From positions 36,415,866 through 36,479,865 of the forward strand of contig NC_049907.1 of the NCBI RefSeq assembly GCF_001411555.2: 64,000 nt of DNA, in the 5' to 3' direction. This stretch comes from Juglans regia. Its lineage: Eukaryota; Streptophyta; Magnoliopsida; Fagales; Juglandaceae. Position 1 is the first letter of the stretch; every line of letters starts with the position of its first letter. The position numbers and the translations under genes were made by a program. Below are positions 22,780-34,726 of the stretch, in pieces. The notes beneath the pieces were generated by a model, which did not search any database, had not been told where the DNA came from, and saw only the letters and a program-made list of their open reading frames with translations.

Positions 22780-23690
22780 ATGTACACTAGGATCCTTTGG
22801 AGAAGCTCACCTTGGCCCCTGGACATGACTTGCTTAGCAACACAAAAAATCTCAGACTGGATAGTAATCATTATAAACCCATCACTTCTTCTAAATAGTC
22901 CCATAGAAGATGATCATGGATTCCAAGCTTTTGCTACACTTGCTATGGACAATTTATGGTTCTTTAGAAACAAGGCAGTGCATAATCAAGAAACAATTCT
23001 ACCCCATATCTTTGTTACTAAGCTCAAGAAGTCTAACTCTAAACATGAAAAAGCTTGGACTGAAATCCAAAAAAATTCAGAAAAATTCAACAAAAATCCA
23101 CCAATAGGTTTTCATTTTCTAACCTTTGATGTGGCGGTTGAGAAAGAAGGTAGTACTCTTGTTGTAATTTGTAAATCTGATTTAGGGAGTGTAATGGTGG
23201 TGAAAACAGATTTAATTCAAAGCAACAACCCCAATATAGGAGAGGTAGTTGCTGCCAGTGTTTCAAATACTGTACCGGCCGGTACGGCCGAAATATGCCG
23301 TATCGGCCACTGGTCCGGTACAGGTATTGCATATGTTTCATATCGGCCCAAATACTGATCGATATTTCGGCCTTTGATTTTTTTTTCTTTTTATTTTTTC
23401 AAACTACAAGTTTATTTTTTTACCCACAATTCAAATTAGACTATTTATAATTTATTTATATGTATTTATATATAATTTATTCATATATTGACTATCTGAA
23501 AACGGTATCAGTATCGAAATATTTCGTTCAAATGTCTTGATCGGTATAGCGTCCGGTACGGTACTCAAAACATTGGCTGCAACCTTAATGATCATAGAAG
23601 AAGCTGAAAAACTAAAGCTCAGGAAAATTATAGTTCAAAGTGATTCAAATCTAGTTATTCAAGCAATAAACAAGAAGCAAACTTTAGATT
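22780..23690 (+). pseudogene. LINE RNase H domain relic, split by a MITE
   Basis: The frame before 23257 contains FDVAVEKEG and ends with GEVVAA. The frame after 23574 resumes as AATLMIIEEAEKLKLRKIIV then QSDSNLVIQAI. Together these are the D, E and D regions of a plant LINE RNase H, interrupted by the 318-bp MITE at 23257-23574. A stop follows at TLD (about 23690). The domain is non-functional. Confidence 0.75.
23257..23574. mobile_element. MITE with GTACCGG terminal repeats, nested in the LINE
   Basis: The left end is AGTGTTTCAAATACTGTACC (then GGCC). The reverse complement of the right end is AATGTTTTGAGTACCGTACC (then GGAC). They match at 18 of 24 positions. The interior starts with GC-rich palindromic motifs (GGCCGAAATATGCC) and is otherwise AT-rich. 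The flanks share GCTGC (TTGCTGCC left, TTGGCTGC right), a probable decayed target duplication. It interrupts an RNase H frame, which fixes its borders well. Confidence 0.75.
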
Positions 23691-24867
23691 GAACTATACA
23701 AAATATTATCAGAGACATCATGTATCTTCTTGACAATTTCAAAATATAAAAAGTTGTAAAACTACATTGAGACAAAAATTAATGTGCGCATAATTTGGCG
23801 CAATAGATATCAATGCATGTCTAAGAAAATATTCCACTTTTATTAATTCCTCTTTATACGTTAGATTTTTATTGTGGTAAAAACTTCATTTAAAGTAAAT
23901 ATATTTATAAATAAAGAGCATCAATCTTCTATTTTTTTTTCCACATATAAAGATAAAGCTTGTTTTCAAAAAACAAAAAAAAAAAAAACTTGGTGTGGCG
24001 ATTACCTGGATCGTACGGACAGCGAAAGAAGACATGCTGAAAAGCTGTCAAAAAGGAAAATGTGTGAGTGATATATCATCCAATAAAGTCACCCTTGCTT
24101 GTCCTTGTCGGTTTGCTAGCTGCTTGTTAGGCTGTGATCTAGTAAGCTGCCACAAGCATTTGCACAGTAATCCAAGCCACATATTACGAGTAATGCCGCA
24201 GCAACCGAATTTATGTTTCGAAGAAGTGTCGAATAGTATATTTTATTTTTTTTATTTTTTTGTGTATTTTTTAATCAATATTAATATATTTTTTTTAAAA
24301 TAAAAAATTTATAATATTATTAAAAAATATTTTTTTAATCATTAAATAAATAAATAAATCATTCAAGACGCGAGATCCAAAACATTTCTATACATTATAT
24401 AATCACAACCAAAAAGCCGATCCTGCATGCACCCTATATATATATATATATATATATAATTGCCAGAGCTCATTAATTATTAATTAGCCTACAAAAGTTG
24501 CTGTTAAGATCTAAATAAGGGTTTGTGTTAATTGTACAATATATGCAAGATTGATAAGCTTTTGCGCTTTGTCTTTATGAGATATAGCTAGATTTAAAGC
24601 ATTAGTAATAGACTCAACAAAATTAAATTATGATCAGAGAGTTGATATAATATTAAAAAATAATATTTTAATAATATTCTTCGTCGATCTCATTCTACAT
24701 AGTTGTTTAAAGATAAGATATTAATTATATATAGTTATTTGATTTTGTATCTTACTTTCATGTAAGTTTCCTCATCCATCTTTGACATTACGTAATTGAT
24801 GCTATTTTCAATAGATAGTTATGATCAACTTGGAAGGTCTTGACATTGTTTCACAAAATTAAATAAA

Positions 24868-25035
24868 GAGTAATGCTACATATGCAGTTGTGGAGTGTGG
24901 AAGAGCCGTGCAGTCACTTTGAAAAAGAGTGAGATTCACTATTAAAAAATTAATTGTAGATTTTGTATATATTTATTTTTTTCAAAGTGATTGTGCAGCG
25001 CTTTCGCACTTACGACTGTAACTATTATTTCTCTT
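24868..25035. mobile_element. MITE (GCAGTCGTAGAGTG family), copy in A2
   Basis: Homologue of 17381-17556. Ends read ATGCAGTTGTGGAGTGTG and CGCACTTACGACTGTAACT. It holds the same position in the block as in A1 and A3. Confidence 0.6.
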
Positions 25036-25495
25036 AAATAAAAAAATGTACTATATATTCCACAACCGAAGGTTCGAAGTACTTCTACTCATGAGGGATG
25101 AGATCTGATATATAGAAGTTTAGCCATATATATATATATATATTATTACCTTGTACTTGCGCATACCTAGTTGAATTTATTACAAGAAAATTGATTATTT
25201 ATGGTCAGTTATTTCTTATTAAAATAAATATTTCTTGTTAAAATAAGTATATTTTTGTCACAAATAATCATTTTCATCTTTAATAACTCATTATAAATAT
25301 TCATTTTTCTTATAGTGATTGATGTTTTACCATTTAATTTTGTCTGTCTTTCTTTTCCCTTCTCACATGAATTCACAAATATGCTTTTGATCATAGATCA
25401 ACTAGCTTGCATGTAAAGTTTTGACATGGCACTTTAGACAATATTGCTAAAATATTCCCTTGTATAATCTCATGGAAAAAGAAAAACCTTCTATT

Positions 25496-28400
25496 TTATG
25501 TAAAAAGAAAAATACCAGAGTCAGTATGTAAAACTTCTATTCCTAAAAAATAGTGTAAAGATCTAAGATCCTTCACAGGAAAGTAAGCTCGCAGATCATT
25601 GATAAACTGAGTTATTAAAGTAGGATTTGAACTCGTAACAACAATGTCATTGACGTATATCAGCACATAAACAAAATAAGAATTATTTTTAAAAATAAAC
25701 AATAAACTATCAGACTTAGAACAAGTGAAACCGAAATGAAGTAGTAGATCGGTGAGCTTGGAAAACCAAGCCCAAGGGGCTTGTTTCAAGCCATAGATCG
25801 ACTTCTTCAACTTACAAACATGTTGAGGAAGATCCAAATTGACAAACCCTAGAAGTTGCTGCATGAACACGTCGTCTTTAAGGTCACCATGTAAGAATGC
25901 GTTCTGAATGTCCAGTTGATGTAGATGCAAATTTTGAGTAACATCAAGGGAAATGATGAGACGGATGGTGATTGGGTTTACAACCGGACTGAAAGTTTCA
26001 TCGTAATCAAGCCCGGGCTGTTGGTGAAACCCCTTGGCCACAAGGCGAGCCTTGCAGCTTTCATGGGAGCCATCAGCTCGTCGCTTGGATTTCATGACCC
26101 ATTTTGATACTAAAATGTTGAAAGAAGGAGAGAAAGGGACAAGGTCCCACGTCCGATTTTGGAGAAGAGCAGCAAATACGTTAGTCATTACTGCTCTCCA
26201 CTCCGGAAACCGAGATGCTTCAATGAAATTTGAAGTTTCTTCTGGAATGACAATGGAAGATGAGGTGAGTGAGAGGGACATTTTGGATCGCCACGGTATG
26301 GTACTGTTGGTTCGGATGAGAGATAAACGGTTTGTGTTTTGGCTCTAATGATCATAAGGTGATGAGGGATAGAAGTTGAGGTTGTTGGAGAGGAACGAAT
26401 GGATGGAGGTGCTAATTGAATGCTAGGGTTAGGGTTTGAAGGTTGGGAAGAAGGTGAGTTTGGCGGCTGCGTGTTGGTGATCGTGTTTCAGAATGAAGGG
26501 TATTTGGTTGAAGTGTGCATTGGGCCTGGTTGGATGGGGACTCATTTGGACTTGGCGACGTGAGAGAGATGGGCTGAACGGGTTGAGATGTTTCAGTCTG
26601 GTGTGGGGATTGAGTGATATCTAGGTTATGGGGCGTGACTGAGGTAAGTTGCACGAGTAGAAGATCGGTCAGGCTTAAGGAAGGGAATTGGGCCGGGTTG
26701 GGCTGAGATGCACTTGGGCTAGGAGAAAGTGTACCAGAAATGAGGGAAGGGTCCGAATGAGCTTGAGAGAGAAATTGATAATGTGCTTCATCAAAGACAA
26801 CATCTCGAGAGATATAAGTGCGGCCAGTTGGCAAATGAAGACAACGATAGCCCTTATAATACGGGCTATAGCCCATGAAAACAGAGAGTTGTGAACGGAA
26901 GTCCATTTTGTGGCAATTGAAGGGTCAAAGATTGGGCCAACAAGCCACACCAAACAAATAAAAATTTGTAATAAGGGATTTTGTTGAATAAAATTTCAAA
27001 TTGTGACTTATCACTAAGAATTAATGTGGGCATTCGGTTTATTAAATACACATATGTCTAAAATGTCTCATATCAGTATTTATGTGGAACCGAGACATAC
27101 ACAAATAATGAGAGCCCAGTTTCAACTATATGTCTGTGGTGCCGTTCAACAGTACCATTTTGGGCATGTGAATAAGGGCACGTAAGACGATGAGAAATGC
27201 CATAAGAGATAAGAATCTGAGTAAGAGGACGAAATTCGCCACCCTAATCAAATTGTACTGAAATGACATTAGTGGAAAAAGTATTGGAAACATAGCGTAA
27301 GAAAGCACAAATATAGTGGAAACATTGGACTTTGTTTGAAGAGGAAATAACCAAATAAATTTGGAGAAGTCATCTACAATGGAAAAGTAAAAACGACAAC
27401 CATTTGACGAGAGCATAGCTGCAGGTCCCCAAACGTCTTAAAAAAGTAGTTGAAAAGGTTTATGAGACTTAGAGGGAGATGACAGATGGGGTAAAGTATG
27501 AGTTTTAGACTGTGAACAAGCTGAACATACAGATGTAGTTGTCTTATTTTCTCAGGGAAGTTGAAAACACTGAAGAGTCAAAGCTATGGTTCGGGAGAAT
27601 GGGTGACTATGTGACCAAGGTGGGCATGCCATTATTGAGTGGAAGTACGTTCACCAAGAAGAGCACAAGGAGTTGGTTGTGAGGATGGAGTGGTGGTGGG
27701 CATGGGAAGAACATAGAGCCCATTCTTAATAGGTCCTTGAAGCAGCACCTCCTTGATTTGTAAATCCTTCACAAGAAAACAAGAAAAATAAAACTCAAAA
27801 TATACAGGATTATCAATACAAAATTGACATATAGAGAGCAAATTTTTTATAATTAAAGGAACATGCAAAAGTTGGTTAAGGAGATATTTGTCGGAAGAAG
27901 TGGTGAAGTGAGCCGAGCTAGTGTTTTGTAGAGGTAGAGGATTGCCATCTGCAATGCTAACTTGATCAGGGTCCTGATAAGGCATAAAATCCAAGTTGAG
28001 ATTTGCAAAATCTGATGTGAAATGATTTGTAGCAGACGTATCGAGAAACCAATAATTTGAGGTGGATCCAGGAGACGGTAGAGAAGTGAAATTGACAGTT
28101 AAAGCGGGAGGTGGGGGGAGCTTGGTAGGACTGGTTGAGACGGTGGTAACAAGTGACAGCCGTGTGGCCCATCTTATGACAAATTTGACACATGGGTTTA
28201 GTAGAGTCAAAACTAGGAAAGAGGCCTAGTTGAATGGACTGGGCCGAAGGAGGCCTACGGCCTTTGTCCTGTGTTCCCCCACGAAACGAAGGGTTTCTAC
28301 CTCTTTGAGTTGCATCAGAAGCTATAAATGGGACCGAGATGTAGCATTTGCAGAAATGGGACAAAGCGAAAGTAGTGATTGATTCTGATGAACTAATCTA

Positions 28401-29048
28401 GCTTCATGGTTTAGTAAGTAGCCAAAAATTTGGTGGGCAGTGAGAGTCTCGGGCCGAGTGGTGATTGAGGTGATGACATATTCATATTCAGTCTCCAATC
28501 CGACTAGAAGGTAAACAATAAACTGAGCTTGAGACAAAGATTCTCGAGTGACACTGAGAGAAGCCGATAGAGATTGGGCTTTATGGTAGTAGTCAGTAAT
28601 TGATTCCGAACCTTTTTTCAAGGTAGCTAGTTGAAAATGGGTTTGAAGAATGTGAGCGGAGGATTGGGCAACATAGATGTTTTCAAGAGCCGGCCATATA
28701 TCATGTGAGGTGCGACATTGGAGAACTTGAGCAAGAACCGTAGCAGAGAGAGGTGTTCAGGGCAGAAACTATTAATTGATCTTGAAGCACCCATCAATGA
28801 TGTTTAGGGTTCACAGATCCATTAATAGTTGCGGGAGGAGGGGGGAAGAGCCATCAACATATGAAAAGAGTTGATGTCCTACCAAGAGAGGTACTATTTG
28901 AGCTTTCCAAATGGGATAATTATCCCCAGAAAGCTTGATAGTAATGGAAGTGTTGGCAGTCGTAACAATGGCTATATTGGGAGATGTGATATTCGAGACA
29001 CTAAAGTTAGGGGTGGGGAGTGTCTGAGTTGGGTTCTGGAGACGCCAT
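25496..29048 (-). pseudogene. Copia gag-pol polyprotein relic (C2)
   Basis: Starts at about 29048 (MASPEPN-like, start of gag). Blocks in order: gag with YPIWKAQIVPLLVGHQLF; a CCHC knuckle CQICHKMGHTAVTC (frame 28364-27966, intact spacing CX2CX4HX4C); pre-integrase NLLSICQF; integrase with DDFSKFIWLFPL; an SH3-like segment VFMGYSPYYKGYRCL; and an open 261-residue RT segment (26281-25496). The RT segment has [50 protein letters not shown] and YVNDIVV, ending LHYFLGIEVLHTDSGIF. YVND replaces the usual YVDD, as in C1. Integrase is broken by frameshifts near 27060-27240. Confidence 0.88.
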
Positions 29049-29136
29049 GACAAACGAGCAAGAACTAGAAAAAAAGAAAAAGAGAAAGAACACAGGAAAG
29101 CTGGAGGCGTTGGCCTTTAAGTGGCTCTTACCATAT

Positions 29137-29446
29137 TGAAAACAGTTCTAGTGACCACAACAAGTATTTCATAAAATGTCAAGGAGAATAAAGTTTTATA
29201 TTTCTGTTTAAAGTGTCATTGTTTTCCATCGCATTCTTTCACTACTGTGTACATGTATTTATAGGACAAATTTAAACAAGTGTTACAATGAGATTTAGCC
29301 ACATCATTGTTCCGTTGGAGATTTATATTCCTTCTTGAATATTCTTCTAGCTGGTGAGTACTGGGCAAAGCAGTGAGCAGAAGGCAGCAGTTGTTTTTGT
29401 TCTTTCCTAACTAGAGGTACTGAAGCCTTGGTTTTCATCCTTAACA
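29137..29446 (-). repeat. Copia C2 5' LTR, 310 bp
   Basis: Same length and ends as the C1 LTR (minus strand TGTTAAGGATGAAAACCA ... TTTTCA). It is followed on the plus strand by CAGAAGAGTAAATTATAAC, the start of block A3. Confidence 0.85.
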
Positions 29447-30308
29447 CAGAAGAGTAAATTATAACAAAATAGAAAATAAAAATATAATATTTTATGCTAA
29501 TATTTCATATAGGATAATGAGAGATTTACAACTTTTTTTATCATCATTTTATTATTTTTAGTATATTTATATTTTTTTAATATTTTTAATCATTAAAAAA
29601 AATATAAAAAATATAAAATTTTATTAATAATCACTTTCTTAACTAATCAATAAAAAAAATTTAAAATTTTTTTTTAAAATGAATAATATAATAATAGTAA
29701 AAGAGTGATAAATCTATCATTATTACTCAAAATAATTTTCTATATCAATATTGCAAACTGGTAGATAAAAACACATTCTCACTTTTGGGTGTTTAACACC
29801 GGTTGGTTGTTCTATTTTATGATAAATTTAACATGTTTGTATTCTTAGGCGTGGCTTTTCATTCAACTCAAACTTGGTCTGGCGATTACCTGGATCGTAC
29901 GGACAACCTAAAGAAGACATGTTGAAAAGCCGTGTCAAAAAGGATAATGAGTGAGTGATATTTCCTCCGCTAAAGTCACCCTACCCTAGCTTTAGCTTGT
30001 CGGTTAGCTAGCTGCTTGTTAGGCTGTGATCTAGTTAAGCTGCTACAAGCATTTGCACAGTAATCCAAGCCATATATGTATACAACAACCACCAAAAAGC
30101 CGATCCTGCATGCACCCTATACATATAGTCGCCAGAGCTCATTAATTATTAATTAGCCTACAAAAGTTGCTGTTAAGATCTAAATGAAGGGTTTGCGTTA
30201 ATTGTTGTTCAAATTATAGAAATGTCTTAAAATGTAGCTTAGTATATGTAGTCGGAAAAAGAAAGCAGCTGCTGGCAGCAGTGTTACTCTGAAAATCATG
30301 TAAATTAT

Positions 30309-30518
30309 GGGCTCGTTTATTTTTAGAGATAAGATAAGATGAGATGAATTGAAATTAAAATTAAAAAATTGAATAAAATATTGTTAGAATATATTTTTTA
30401 GTATTATTGTTATTTTGAGATTTGAAAAAGTTAATTTGTTTATTTTATTTTATTTAGAGATTTGAAAAAGTTGTAATGATGAGATGAGATGAGTTGTTTC
30501 CTAAAAACAAACGATGCC
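30309..30518. mobile_element. MITE (GGGCTCGTTT ends) in A3
   Basis: About 210 bp. The left end is GGGCTCGTTTATTTTTAG. The reverse complement of the right end is GGCATCGTTTGTTTTTAG. The flanking trinucleotide is TAT on both sides, a likely 3-bp target duplication. The interior carries GATAAGATAAGATGAGATG and GATGAGATGAGATGAGTTG. A 3-bp duplication and GGGCTCGTTT-type ends fit a Tourist/PIF-Harbinger-like MITE. Absent from A1 and A2. Confidence 0.7.
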
Positions 30519-30970
30519 TATATGTATGATCGATAAGCTTTTGCGCATTGTCTTTCTGTGATATAGCTAGGTTTAGAGCATTAATAGTAGAGTCAACAAA
30601 ACTAAATTATGATTAAGGAGCTGATAATAGTTATAGTAAGTGTGGATATTGAAAGCGTTTCATCTCATCTCATCTTATCCTTATAATTTTTTTAAATTCT
30701 CACACAAAATATAATAAATATTTTAAAATTTTAAAATATAATAATAATATTATTATTAAAAATTAATATTTTAATAATAATTATCGTCGATCTCATTCTA
30801 CAGGATTGTTTAAAGATAAGATAGTAATTATATATAGTTATTTGATTTTGTATCCTAATTTCATGTAAGTTTCCTTATGCATCTTTGACATTACGTATTT
30901 GATGCTATTTTCAACAGATAGTTATGATCAACATGGAAGTTCTTGACGTTGTTTCACTAAATTAAATAAA

Positions 30971-31150
30971 GAGTAATATTATATATGCAGTCGTAAAGTG
31001 TACAATCGTCGTATGGTCTTTTTAAAAAAGAGTAGAGTTTACTATTAAAAAATTAATTAATTTTTTTTTATATAGGTTCTGTATATATTTAATTTTTTCC
31101 AAGTGATTGCGCGATGCTTTCTCACTTACGACTGTAATTATCATTTTTCT
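30971..31150. mobile_element. MITE (GCAGTCGTAGAGTG family), copy in A3
   Basis: Homologue of 17381-17556 and 24868-25035. It starts GAGTAATATTATATATGCAG and ends with a CTCACTTACGACTGTAAT region. Confidence 0.6.
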
Positions 31151-31574
31151 TAAAAAAATAAATGTACTATATATTCCACAACCGAAGGTTCGAAATACTT
31201 CTAATTCTCACAAGAGATGAGATGTGATATATAGAAGCTTAGCCATATATATATTATTACCTTGTACTTGCGTATACCTGGCTAAAATCATTATAAAAAA
31301 AATGATTATTTATATATGGTCAGTTATTTTTTATTAAAATAAATATTTCTTGTTAAAATAAATCTATTTTTATCACAAATAATAATTTTTCTTATAATGA
31401 TTTATACTTTTCCATTTAATTTTACCTGTCTTTCTTTTCCCTTTTCTCATGAATTCACAAATAAGTTTTTTATCATAGATCAACTAGCTTGCATGTAACG
31501 TTTTGACATGGCTCTTAATTTACTCTTTAGACGATATTACTAAAATATTCCCATGTATAATCTTATGGAAAAGA

Positions 31575-31678
31575 GTCACACTTTATTTACGGTTTGGATA
31601 TATACATTATTTTTAAGAATTTTATTTTTTCTTCTAATTAGAAAAATGTGTAAACGTTTGCATGTTAAATCACTGCTA

Positions 31679-31740
<62 letters not shown>

Positions 31741-33411
31741 GTTTATGTTCCCCGCCAACTGAGTGGACCCTGCATGGCTAATTCGATGCTCTCAAATGCA
31801 CCTTATCATTCGGCTTCTTTGCATTTTACAATTTCTTTTTGATCTTGATCGCTCGTTGATCCAAAGAAAAAGATCATGCTAGCTATGTAGCTACTATATA
31901 TTCTTTAAGGGATATTATGCATGCATGGGTTGTTTGATCTACGTGTTGATTTCGAAGACTAGTAGTACTCTTTGGTAGCTGGCCGTATGAACTTCCCACT
32001 TAATTATGATCCCATGCATGATCATCATGACTGACTGACTCAGTTATGTAGCCTTTGAAAAATGAGCAATATGGGTTATTGTGTGTGGTTGGAACTTGAT
32101 GATCCAACGTACATACACGATTTTTCCTAATTGTGTGGTCTTGATTTTATGGTGATAACACCTAACATGATTAGTTAATCTAATATGAATATAAATACGA
32201 TACGATAATAATGAGTTTGAATTTAATTTTTAATAAATTTAAATTAAATCAAATTGACCCGTTAAGACACAATTATTTAAGGAATTGATAACGTTTTGAT
32301 TCATTATGACTCGTTAAAAAAGTTAAAATTATAAATATACTTTTATATTTAAAAGTAAAATTATTGAGATTTTAATTTTGTTATTTTTATTGTTTAGATT
32401 GTAATTCTGAGCTTGTAGTTAGTTTTATATTTTTTTATAAATATTATGATTTTAATATTTATATAAAACTATGTTAAACTTAATCAGGTCAAATTGATTA
32501 ATTTTGTATTTGTTCAACCCATTTACATAAACGAGTTGGGTCGTATCTTGTTAAATTATTTTGTAATATTAACTAATGGGTCAAAATGAATTGTGTCGTG
32601 TCAACCCGTTATGTTAATGGGTCGTGTTAGGATTTGAGATTTTGATATGATAAATTTAATGGATCGTGTTTGGACTGATTCATATGGTATAATATACATA
32701 TTTTAACACAATACAAATACAATCCTAATATGATTTGATACCCTTAATCTTAACCCTAATGGCTAGACTACGTAATCCTAATGCCTGAATCAGTGCCTTC
32801 CCGGCCCACAGATCATACAAATAAATAAAAAGAGAAGAGGAAGAAAAGTTCGTATAATTAATCAACTTTGGTAACTCCAAATGAATGATCAGCATGCTTC
32901 CAGACTTCCAGTACTCTTTTAATTAGTTGATCAAAAGCTTCTTTATCAGTCGCCTCATGTGTATGACTGTATGTTTGTGCCAACTGAAAGATAAAAGAGA
33001 GAGCTAGCTAGCTAGCTAGAGAGAGACAACGAAAGTTGCTAATTAAGAATCTATATATCAGGCTAGCTGGCTACGTAGATAGCTAGATGGTGTCTTAGAT
33101 CGATTAATTAATGGAAAATCTTTAACGAAAAATACGTCATGTCCCCTTGGCCTTAAGTAAAGCCTAAATTTAAGACTTTGTATTATGATTTTTTTTTCAT
33201 TATAATACATATTTAATCAAGACTTTATCAAAAAAGAAAGAGAATCTAATTCATCATGGCTTACACATCTCAGGCCTTTTTGACCATTTTAATGCATGCA
33301 TGCATGCACCTTTTCCTTCCACTGTGAATTCTTTTTTTTAATAATTTTCTAATTTTTCCTTTCGACTTAAAAGTAATATTATAAGCCTAACTATGTATAT
33401 AAGCCATTCAA

Positions 33412-33443
<32 letters not shown>

Positions 33444-34721
33444 TATATTGCAACTGATGGTGATCGATTTCACTGCATGCGAGCTATAAAAAAAAAACAT
33501 ATGATTGATGCATCCAGTCCATCATGAAAAAAAGAACAACTAGGGGCGGCATGTTAATTTTGCATGAGTAGTCTTAGGTTAGTATCAGAGAAAGTGACCA
33601 AACATTGATCATCATCTTTAATCTCAACTACTGGCATGCATGATTAGTCCTGTTTTACCAGTACTATTATTATAATCATTAATTAATTGTTAATAAAGTA
33701 GAATATATATATAATTTAATTTATAGATCATCACAATATTATATATATATGCTGATCAGAGGAGTACTTTGTAGCTAGCTAGCTGCATTTTGGCCTGGAA
33801 TTATATATTCAAATTTAAATAGGTTATAATAGCAATACGTGTACTGCAGTAGTGTTTGATATTTATAGATTCGTTTTGATAAAAGTAAACGTCAGACAAA
33901 GAGAATAACTCCATGACCGAATATAAAAAAGTTTCGGCAGTGTATGTCTATTTTAGAAGACATGTATAGTAACAATGCCCATATTAAAGAAGAGGCCAGC
34001 ATGCATTATACTCAATTACTGGAAGAATCTGATGTCTCAATTAGTATACTTATAAGTATACTTTTATTTGATAAATGCCTTCCCCCAAAACTTCAATGCA
34101 TTCTTCATCATCATCTATATATATATATATCATATATCGTATATCGTATATCAATCCTTCTACGTACAATCACGGTGGGAAACAACGGCGTAATTGTCAA
34201 TTTGTTTTTATGCCACGTCTGACGATTTATAAAAATAAAAAAACGTACAGACTTTCTTTCCCCTCTACTTCATCCACCTTGTTTTTACTTCTCTCCTAAG
34301 CTTCTCTTATTTTCTTCCACAAAGAAAACTTCCTTCCCAATCACCATGACCATCATCTTTGCAGCTCCAAAAACCCAGATGACTCCGACTAGACGACATT
34401 AAAACTTTTTCATCTCTTGATCAATTTTTAGTCTCGGTGGGAGCTGTGAAGAAGACTGTTTCGGGCCGGAAACGATGATCTGCCAAAGATTGCTCGTCAG
34501 TGTTACAAATACCTATATATTTCAATTATAATGGATGTCATTTCACCAATGTTTATGTTTTCTCAAATTTGAAATGAGAGAGGTAGTTAATACCCAATTT
34601 TGGACAAAATCACATAGAAAAAAATACGAACTTGCAAAGAAGTGCATGTTTCAGAGTATTTTGCTACTAAAAGGAAAATCTGTGTACAAATCTTGAGAGT
34701 AGTCGTTCGTGGGTCTTCATA
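31575..34721. other. Intergenic spacer between the copia array and the gypsy element
   Basis: No gene is firmly supported. It contains a TA run (31679-31719), then TTAG repeats (31720-31740). At about 32140-32760 lies a diverged repeat with inverted GACCCGTTAAGACACAATT-type segments. TGCA and TA runs occur near 33290-33310 and 33410-33435. From about 34260 the base composition becomes more even, and the minus strand could hold part of an old transcription unit, but no frame is convincing. Confidence 0.5.
32140..32760. repeat. Diverged inverted-type repeat (GACCCGTTA motif)
   Basis: A segment GACCCGTTAAGACACAATT near 32257-32276 reappears in inverted, longer form near 32585-32625 (AATTGTGTCGTGTCAACCCG and AATGGGTCGTG). 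The two lie symmetrically in an AT-rich block whose edges have AATCTAATATGA and AATCCTAATATGATTT. This fits an old non-autonomous DNA transposon, but exact ends were not found. Confidence 0.4.
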
Positions 34722-34726
34722 GGTCT
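34722..34726. repeat. Gypsy target-site duplication, left
   Basis: GGTCT immediately before the 5' LTR, identical to 46077-46081 after the 3' LTR. Confidence 0.9.

Larger units (their letters stand above)
22431..23989 (+). mobile_element. LINE 3' fragment inserted in A2, with poly(A)
   Basis: Plus-strand 5'-truncated non-LTR retroelement. It carries the zinc-binding RT-associated domain (FSVKSAYAAF; LFFWRVSHDILQT; CPLC with a later H and C; 22490-22800) and an RNase H domain. It ends at an A-rich tail (about 23971-23989). In A1 and A3 the corresponding target has about 60 bp that are absent here, so the insertion removed target DNA. No target duplication is visible. Stops at 22744 and elsewhere make it inactive. 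Confidence 0.8.
22017..25480. repeat. Array block A2
   Basis: Second copy of the triplicated non-coding block. Left part 22017-22430 and right part 23990-25480 match A1 and A3. The middle is replaced by a LINE fragment (22431-23989). A separate AT-rich insert of about 220 bp sits at 24185-24408, at nearly the same spot where A1 has its 15918 MITE. It contains the GCAGTCGTAGAGTG-family MITE at 24868-25035 (here GCAGTTGTGGAGTG). Confidence 0.85.
25481..29446 (-). mobile_element. Truncated Ty1/copia retrotransposon C2
   Basis: Second copy of the truncated copia element, with the same missing parts as C1. It has a 5' LTR at 29137-29446, a degenerate primer-binding site at 29123-29133, gag, integrase and RT, then an abrupt join to A2 near 25480. 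Its RT frame is better preserved than that of C1. A3 follows directly after its LTR. Confidence 0.9.
29447..31574. repeat. Array block A3
   Basis: Third copy of the triplicated non-coding block, not followed by copia DNA. It is uninterrupted where A2 carries the LINE, so it shows the pre-insertion state: GTTCTATTTTATGATAAATT runs straight into GGCGATTACCTGGATCGTAC. It has one private MITE (30309-30518). Homology to A1 and A2 stops at about 31574 after TTATGGAAAAG. Confidence 0.85.

Noticed and set aside
15293..31574. Reading blocks A1, A2 and A3 as giant LTRs of one element
   Set aside because: A has no TG...CA ends, and the copia element has its own 310-bp LTR with primer-binding site between C and the next A.
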